A stretch of 19,257 nucleotides of DNA from Verrucomicrobia bacterium UBA3214. Lineage in GTDB: Bacteria; Verrucomicrobiota; Kiritimatiellia; RFP12; UBA1067. Within the stretch, counting starts at the first letter, position 1; each line of letters starts with the position of its first letter. A program made the position numbers and the translations under genes. Of this stretch, positions 14,328-19,257 are shown piece by piece. The DNA lies in assembly GCA_002363575.1 (NCBI GenBank), contig DEWI01000178.1:1-19257 (forward strand), read 5' to 3'. Below the pieces are notes generated by a model. It was not told the DNA's origin. It ran no database searches and saw nothing but the letters and a program-made list of their open reading frames with translations.

Positions 14328-14767
14328 TCATCCGCGTTCTCCATCCTTGCCACGGCGCTTGGCTTCATCCTCTATTCGTCGCAGTTCCTCCATGTCCGCC
14401 TCGTCCGCAAGCCTCGCCTCCTCCTTGCGCCGCATGTCGTCGAACGCCTCGTACCTTTCTGTGCTCCGCGAACGCCCCGGACCCGATACCCGACGGCAAG
14501 AATCATTTCCAGCGCATAGTAGATGACATTGTGCCTTTTGTCGTCTGCGGCAGTTGTTAAGTAAGACTTAACAACTGAATAATCCAACTCTTTTTCAGCA
14601 AAAATCTTGGCAATCAACATTGAAATGTTCGGTTTAGGCACTGCAAACAGCTCCGCCATCTGCTTTTGGTTCAGCTAAATGCACCCATCCCGCGACATAA
14701 GTGCCCCCTGCGCCTTCCCGCCGTCGGTCGTATAAAGTATGATCTTGTTTTCTTCTTCAGCCATCAT
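14328..14767 (-). pseudogene. rhuM: RhuM-family protein, broken by a nonsense codon and a large internal deletion
   Basis: The start (ATG 14767 or 14764, with AAGGAG at 14771-14776) gives MAEEENKIILYTTDGGKAQG and then TAG at 14677-14675. In the same frame the next codons read LNQKQMAELFAVPKPNIS, the RhuM N-terminus, where the family has Trp at the TAG. The frame continues through ELDYSVVKSYLTTAADDKRH and EMILAVGYRVRGVRG, then departs. In another frame the RhuM C-terminal tail begins at once (ERYEAFDDMRRKEEARLA) and ends at TGA 14330-14328. Intact proteins are roughly 330-350 residues, so about 200 central codons are missing. RhuM proteins are often found inside type I and type III restriction operons; their function is uncertain. 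The nonsense codon, deletion and frame change make this a pseudogene. Confidence 0.85.
14551..14577. repeat. Perfect 12-bp palindromic hairpin inside the rhuM remnant
   Basis: CAGTTGTTAAGT at 14551-14562 is followed by AAG and then its exact reverse complement ACTTAACAACTG at 14566-14577. On the minus strand it encodes the SVVKSYLTT segment of RhuM, so it may be coincidental codon usage, but a 12-base perfect stem with a three-base loop inside coding DNA is unusual. It is not followed by a T-run, so terminator function is unlikely. Confidence 0.7.
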
Positions 14768-14873
14768 TCACTCCTTGTCCATCGTGGACTTGTGTCATTC
14801 GACACAGTACGTCTCCGTGGACGCAAGCAGTTCTTCCAATTCGATCTTCATGCCATACTGCCACCATCTACTG

Positions 14874-15014
14874 TCAAACCGATTCCGTCAGCTTGCGTAG
14901 CTCCTCGCGGAGACGTTCGGCCTCGTCTTCGTCACCATGCATGACGGCATACTCAAGCAAGGCGTCCAATCGCTTGATCGCCTCTATCGCATCGTCTCTC
15001 TGCGGCATCGTCAT
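14874..15014 (-). CDS. Small acidic helical protein, 46 residues, unknown
   Basis: The ORF begins MTMPQRDDAIEAIKRLDALL and ends ERLREELRKLTESV. It is strongly charged and has Leu/Ile at helical spacing, consistent with one or two amphipathic helices or a coiled coil; no cysteine and no membrane segment. It lies 36 bases after the stop of the DUF2971-like gene and 106 bases before the rhuM remnant, all on the minus strand. Start at 15014 or 15008 (ATG both); no clear ribosome binding site. It could be a small accessory or antitoxin-like partner in the restriction operon. I do not recognise its family; the amino-acid pattern looks coding rather than random, but it is short. Confidence 0.5.
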   Translation of the reverse strand: MTMPQRDDAIEAIKRLDALLEYAVMHGDEDEAERLREELRKLTESV

Positions 15015-15050
15015 AGTCGCTACGCCTCGTCCACCAACGGGTCTGTACCT

Positions 15051-16652
15051 CTAACATCCACCCCTGATATTCTCATCTCCACTCACCCGGCGCAATCGAT
15101 GAGAACCGCAGATTGGGCATTTACGACATTGTTTCGATATTGAGACATCATAATCCCGATTTAAGCAGTCCTCACAATAGAAACATGGATCTAGCCCATT
15201 AGCAATTTTATCTCCGATATGCTTGTCCAACTTCGTCTTTAGCGGATGCGGTGGAACTACAAAGTCGGGGCTCTTCAGCAAATCGGTTTTCAGTTTGAAA
15301 AATGTTTCATCTACTTCCACATCTAAATACTCATCGCCAAAATGGTCAAAGAGAACATAGCGACGCTCATTCTCTTCCTTCCATTTCAGATCCTTTACTG
15401 ACAACATCCAATATTGCAGAATCTCTTCAAGAAATGCCTGCTTCTCGTCTGCCGATATTTTAAATCGATCCACGATTGAACACAGAAACCTAAGTTCTGA
15501 TTTAGCTTTCGCCTTGCCATAAATGACATCCATACAAACGACCTGGGATAATGCATAATCATCATAGCTGTCATTGCCATCGCTTCTTACCCAATGACGT
15601 TTCATCAATGGCGCAATCAATTCAGCCGTGCGATCCCCCTTAAACCCATAAATGGCGTGCCCATATTTTTCCCGGAACTCCTCGCTTGGATTCCTCTTAG
15701 TGAACGAGGCCACCCAGTAGCGTCGGGTCGGCTTCATGTCAAATTTCTTGAGCCACGCATAACCCATCTCTGGCAATTCATCAATCAACTCCCGCAAACA
15801 CACACTTTCACGGCCATCATTCAACAACTCTGTTTTACGTATCCACAACTGTCCATTCTCCCAACTTTTCTTTGCATCCGTAGTATGGATACACTTATAA
15901 GACACTCCGTCGTGATAGCCGTTACGCGAGCGTAAAATATAATTACTGATCTGAACATTCAGGATACCTAAGAATGGGCTAACGGCAGGTGACAAACCAG
16001 ATAAAGCCATCAGCTTAGACTCCTCAGCAAACAGCGCGACAAGCTCTTTTCGATCAAACTGAATCTCGCGTTCGTTCGGCGTTCCTCTCATGGTACTTAA
16101 GTCGAGAAGCATCAGCGAAAAAGACACGGCAATTGCAGGTATATGCTCCCTCAAAGAATCGCATTCGTACAAGTTTCGGACATTACGAATGAGATATTTA
16201 GATAAGGGCCCACCCTTGCAACAAGTATATTCTTGATATCCAAAATAAAACAACCACAACGGCTTCTCTAGCCTTTTGTACGCTTCGATTGGTTCAAATC
16301 TTTTCGGCTCTGACCCAGAGATCATTGCCTCCCCCATATATCGGAACTTCTCCATCAACGCAACATCAGCGACAATCTCATATAATCTAGACTTGAGAAA
16401 CCAGAAGAAGTAATGACTTGCTTCCATATAAATGGAATTAATGAGCAAGACTTCATAGTCAGTTACCCGACATATTCCGAGCACTGGCTTCTGCTGATAG
16501 TCGTAATTGCAATAAAGGTCAACAAGCGCATCCTTCGTTTTATATGAGGGATGCGCAATAAATGATCTCAACAGACGAACAACCTCATCAAGAAATCGTT
16601 CGCGATCATTAATCGGCCAGTCATGTGGTTTTTTCGGCCCCATATCAGACAT
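15051..16652 (-). CDS. DUF2971-like protein with N-terminal helical region and C-terminal zinc ribbon
   Basis: 533 residues from ATG 16652. Residues 1-245 are an unrecognised, mostly helical region with several aromatic stretches. Residues about 250-440 resemble DUF2971: YKCIHTTDAKKSWENGQLWIRKTELLND, then WVASFTKRN and a GHAIYGF segment, and late KDLKWKEENERRYVLF, matching the E-x-E-x-R end of that family. The C-terminus is a zinc ribbon with CFYCEDC (Cys490/493/496) and CRKCPIC (Cys509/512/515). DUF2971 has no proven function; members often occur in accessory or defence regions. An alternative ATG at 16685 overlaps the end of the Res gene by 20 bases, while 16652 starts 13 bases after its stop. 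The DNA is distinctly AT-richer than both flanks (22 of 60 G/C in 15121-15180). The domain call is by pattern only. Confidence 0.6.
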   Translation of the reverse strand: MSDMGPKKPHDWPINDRERFLDEVVRLLRSFIAHPSYKTKDALVDLYCNYDYQQKPVLGICRVTDYEVLLINSIYMEASHYFFWFLKSRLYEIVADVALMEKFRYMGEAMISGSEPKRFEPIEAYKRLEKPLWLFYFGYQEYTCCKGGPLSKYLIRNVRNLYECDSLREHIPAIAVSFSLMLLDLSTMRGTPNEREIQFDRKELVALFAEESKLMALSGLSPAVSPFLGILNVQISNYILRSRNGYHDGVSYKCIHTTDAKKSWENGQLWIRKTELLNDGRESVCLRELIDELPEMGYAWLKKFDMKPTRRYWVASFTKRNPSEEFREKYGHAIYGFKGDRTAELIAPLMKRHWVRSDGNDSYDDYALSQVVCMDVIYGKAKAKSELRFLCSIVDRFKISADEKQAFLEEILQYWMLSVKDLKWKEENERRYVLFDHFGDEYLDVEVDETFFKLKTDLLKSPDFVVPPHPLKTKLDKHIGDKIANGLDPCFYCEDCLNRDYDVSISKQCRKCPICGSHRLRRVSGDENIRGGC

Positions 16653-16665
16653 CAACTCTGTACCA

Positions 16666-19257
16666 CTAGGCAAGCTTGAAGGCATCTTCTATCTGCTGGG
16701 CCACGGTCAAGCCACTGGACGCGGAACCGTATATCGTAGCATAAACATATCGGGAGCTGTCTTGCGCGGCCCAGAGTTTCCCAATAGCCGTCTTTTCAAC
16801 TGTATCGGCAGACTGCCCTGTAAGCTCTCCCTTGTATTCCAAGACAAAAAGTCGACCGTCCACAAGCTCCCCGATAAAGTCAGGATAGAACCACTCCGTC
16901 CTGCCACCCATTGGCAAGCGGAACGAAGCTGAATCGGAATCCTTGTTCCGGAGCCAATAAAGGACCTTTGACGAAGAATCAATCAGTTTTGCACATTCAA
17001 ATTCTTCACCCTCTCCAAATGGCTTCTTGCCGTCAAACTTCGGTATGGCATAAGTCCCCAAATAGTGTTTCTTGAACCGCCAGCTTCCATTGTACACATC
17101 AGAATTACCCGCGTATATATGTTCGTCAAGCGCGAACCCTCCTGGCAGATCCAAAGCAATCCTGTAATCGCCGCCCAAACAAAAGGTTTGCTGGTACGCC
17201 TTGTGCCTTGCCTTGCCAAGTGCCTCGCTCAAATGCCATTCCAACCGTTGCTTGATCTGGAAGCGTACCAAAACCATCTGCTCGCAAGTCATGCCGTGAT
17301 TGATCCGAAGATCGGAAACAATCTGCGTTAACCAATGCCGCTTTTCAGACTGCAACAACGACACGCAATCCTTGGTAATTCCGTCCAGCACATTCACGAC
17401 ATCGGCCTCTTCAATCTTGCCTGAAAACCCATGCAAATACTCTGCGTGGGCTTCGGCAGAGAACCGTGCGGTCATCTCGTTACCGTCCAGTTTCAGTATG
17501 AATGTCTTTCCGTCGTTTCCGCTAATCGATATTTCGTTCGCCGATAGCGCCTCAGGCAGAAAACCAAGAATAGAGTCCCCAATCGTCTCATATACAGCGT
17601 CCGTCGAAAACAGATTGTCACCGTCTATCTCAACGCCAAGCCTCGGGAACCTCCATGGATGGCCCTTTGCCGGAACCGGCGCCGCAACTTGCGCCTTCTT
17701 CTTCTGGTGCTTGAGCTTAAGTTCATGCGCCTTTTCTTGCAAGCCATTTCTTGCAAGCTGCACGGCCACTTGCGCTATCTCTCCGTCATCCTCAGCACCA
17801 GAAAGCTGTATCTCGCCGTCGCCGCTTGCAAAATCCTGAACCTTGATTCCCTCAGGCAAGACCAAGCCATCCAGCGTCGCCTTGTCCAACTTGACCACAT
17901 CGGACGGCACGGAGAACAAATCGCCCTGGCCGCCTATCTCCGGCAGATTCTCCTGCACGGCCTTGAATGCCTCAACCTCCGAAAAGCCCTTCTTCTTGAG
18001 GCCTTCCGTCAATTCCTTGGCGGCGGAACCGAACTCCTTGCTCATGACGAACGCATACGCACGGTTCAATTCGCGCGTCTTCCGCCGTTTTGCATACGGC
18101 ATGCGCATCACTCGCCCCAACAGCTGGATCGTGTCCTTGCTACTGCCAACGTTTGCGAGCGAACAGAAAACGTATGCAAACGGACAATCCCACCCTTCCT
18201 TCAATGCCTGGACGGTGATGACATAATTGACCTTGCAGGCTGGATCCATGACATTGACATCATCCAGTTCCTTCTGGTCGCCCGTTGCGATCTTGACTTC
18301 TTCTTCTGGAATCTTCAACGTATCCGTCAGATACTCCTTCAGCTTTTCGACTGGAACATCGCCGTTCTTCGGTGTCGCCTGGAACAAGACAATCGGCCGG
18401 ACATATTTGCCCTCTTTTGCGGCATTCTCTGCCGCCGCAAGCTTCGCCAACTGCGCACGTTTGGCGTTTGCCGAAATGACGGCCTTTTCCCAGTCAAGCT
18501 TGTACTCCGTCAGCTCAATCGGCAACTTGACCATCTCTTCGTCAAAAAGCTCCTGCGCATAGACACTGTAAAGGACGTTGTTGTCACGTCCCGGCGTCGC
18601 CGTCAACCCCAAGACGGCGCTTGGATTCAGACGCACCAGCGACTTCTGCGAGAGGTCTGTCACCATATGATGCGCTTCGTCCACAATGATGATCGGACGC
18701 AAGTGGCACAGAAGATTGGCGAAAGAAAACTTGGGCTTCGTCGGATCGCCGCCAACAGCCTCGTCCTGCGCCTCCATGCCGGGCTCAAGCGCGATGTCGC
18801 CGAAATGCCGTTCCATGTCTTCGTTATGCCGATAGAAGTTGTACTTGCCGGTTTCCTCATGGACGAACGCCTGAACGGTGCTAACGACGATGCAAAGGTT
18901 GTCCGCGATGTCCTCCGGCAATATCTGGAACTTCTCGTCAAGGTCGAACACCTTGATGCGTCCTTCGAACTGACGGTCAAGTTCCTGCCGATAGGGATGC
19001 CGCACGTTCTTGAATGCATCCGCCGTCTGTTTGCGTATCGTGTCGCTCGGCGCGAACCACAACACGAACGGATAATCCTTTGACTGCGCCTCGGCGATGA
19101 TCTTCAGCGAATGTGCCGCAAGTATCGTCTTGCCGCCGCCCGTCGGAACCTTGATGCAGACAGTTGGCACGTCCTCCATCCCCTTCGGCGACTTGTAGCC
19201 GTAGTCCGCGCCCAGACGCAGCCGCACGTCCCCCTCCGCCGTCACCGTCTTGTAGGC
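16666..19257 (-). CDS. Type III restriction Res-like helicase-endonuclease (partial, 5' end outside window)
   Basis: About 864 residues are visible; the frame is open to the right window edge and the N-terminus is missing. The helicase motor begins with Walker A PTGGGKT, followed by VDEAHH (motif II), LTATPGR (motif III), ALKEGWDCPF (motif V region) and QLLGRVMRMP (motif VI), the order of superfamily 2 enzymes. A long C-terminal region follows, ending with the PD-(D/E)xK-type nuclease motif: WFYPDF then VLEYKGEL. This matches the restriction subunit of type III-like systems, which translocates on DNA after recognition by the Mod methylase and cleaves it. Mod should lie to the right of the window if the system is complete. 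The stop at 16666 lies just before the DUF2971-like start. GC content is intermediate. Helicase and nuclease motifs are clear; classification as type III is inferred. Confidence 0.88.
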   Translation of the reverse strand, partial: AYKTVTAEGDVRLRLGADYGYKSPKGMEDVPTVCIKVPTGGGKTILAAHSLKIIAEAQSKDYPFVLWFAPSDTIRKQTADAFKNVRHPYRQELDRQFEGRIKVFDLDEKFQILPEDIADNLCIVVSTVQAFVHEETGKYNFYRHNEDMERHFGDIALEPGMEAQDEAVGGDPTKPKFSFANLLCHLRPIIIVDEAHHMVTDLSQKSLVRLNPSAVLGLTATPGRDNNVLYSVYAQELFDEEMVKLPIELTEYKLDWEKAVISANAKRAQLAKLAAAENAAKEGKYVRPIVLFQATPKNGDVPVEKLKEYLTDTLKIPEEEVKIATGDQKELDDVNVMDPACKVNYVITVQALKEGWDCPFAYVFCSLANVGSSKDTIQLLGRVMRMPYAKRRKTRELNRAYAFVMSKEFGSAAKELTEGLKKKGFSEVEAFKAVQENLPEIGGQGDLFSVPSDVVKLDKATLDGLVLPEGIKVQDFASGDGEIQLSGAEDDGEIAQVAVQLARNGLQEKAHELKLKHQKKKAQVAAPVPAKGHPWRFPRLGVEIDGDNLFSTDAVYETIGDSILGFLPEALSANEISISGNDGKTFILKLDGNEMTARFSAEAHAEYLHGFSGKIEEADVVNVLDGITKDCVSLLQSEKRHWLTQIVSDLRINHGMTCEQMVLVRFQIKQRLEWHLSEALGKARHKAYQQTFCLGGDYRIALDLPGGFALDEHIYAGNSDVYNGSWRFKKHYLGTYAIPKFDGKKPFGEGEEFECAKLIDSSSKVLYWLRNKDSDSASFRLPMGGRTEWFYPDFIGELVDGRLFVLEYKGELTGQSADTVEKTAIGKLWAAQDSSRYVYATIYGSASSGLTVAQQIEDAFKLA

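Noticed and set aside
14795..14851. Minus-strand ORF of 18 codons, MKIELEELLASTETYCVE
   Set aside because: It looks coding-like but is too short to support as a gene; it may be a fragment of another decayed gene in the island.
17659..19083. Plus-strand ORF of 474 codons antisense to the Res gene
   Set aside because: The minus-strand frame carries all helicase and nuclease motifs; the antisense translation is Arg/Leu/His-rich with no recognisable domain, typical of a shadow frame.
1..19257. tRNA genes, CRISPR arrays, transposases or integrases
   Set aside because: No cloverleaf-like segment, regularly spaced repeats or recombinase motifs were recognised on either strand; this was by reading only, not by a covariance-model search.

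Overview
This window reads as about 13.7 kb of GC-rich bacterial chromosome (the sampled line 4201-4260 has 46 G/C of 60) followed by 5.4 kb of compositionally different DNA that looks like a decayed restriction or defence island. Taxonomy is inferred, not seen. Rubredoxins, a flavin reductase-rubredoxin fusion, BspA-type leucine-rich repeats, a family 9 glycoside hydrolase and a very strict extended -10 promoter motif suggest an anaerobic, gut- or rumen-type bacterium, possibly from the Verrucomicrobiota/Kiritimatiellota side of the PVC group. That placement is low confidence.

Layout. (1) Minus strand, 2129 down to 1: rubredoxin, a flavin reductase-rubredoxin fusion, and a TolC-type outer-membrane factor cut by the window edge. 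(2) Plus strand, 2257-6017: a secreted HExxH metallopeptidase-like protein, glutamyl-Q tRNA(Asp) synthetase, and two half-size chromate transporters. Groups 1 and 2 diverge from an 18-bp perfect inverted repeat whose two arms are each an extended -10 promoter. (3) Minus strand, 13746 down to 6043: seven tightly packed genes, namely adenine phosphoribosyltransferase, a GH9 enzyme, a nitroreductase-family protein, a family 2 glycosyltransferase, a polysaccharide pyruvyl transferase-like protein, a family 4 glycosyltransferase, and a membrane-anchored leucine-rich repeat protein. The four genes from the nitroreductase to the family 4 glycosyltransferase overlap or nearly abut, which looks like an extracellular polysaccharide or cell-wall glycan module. 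Operons 2 and 3 converge with only 25 bases between their stop codons. (4) Minus strand, 19257 down to 13932: a type III-like Res helicase-nuclease (5' end outside the window), a DUF2971-like protein with a C-terminal zinc ribbon, a 46-residue ORF, a broken rhuM gene, and a truncated vsr gene.

The most interesting points are: the DUF2971-like/zinc-ribbon gene packed against the Res gene; the visible decay at the left end of the island (rhuM with a stop and a large internal deletion, vsr without its C-terminal end and fourth zinc ligand, then a strongly purine-biased spacer); and the shared 18-base promoter motif, one copy of which would give a nearly leaderless mRNA. No tRNA, rRNA, CRISPR array or transposase was recognised.
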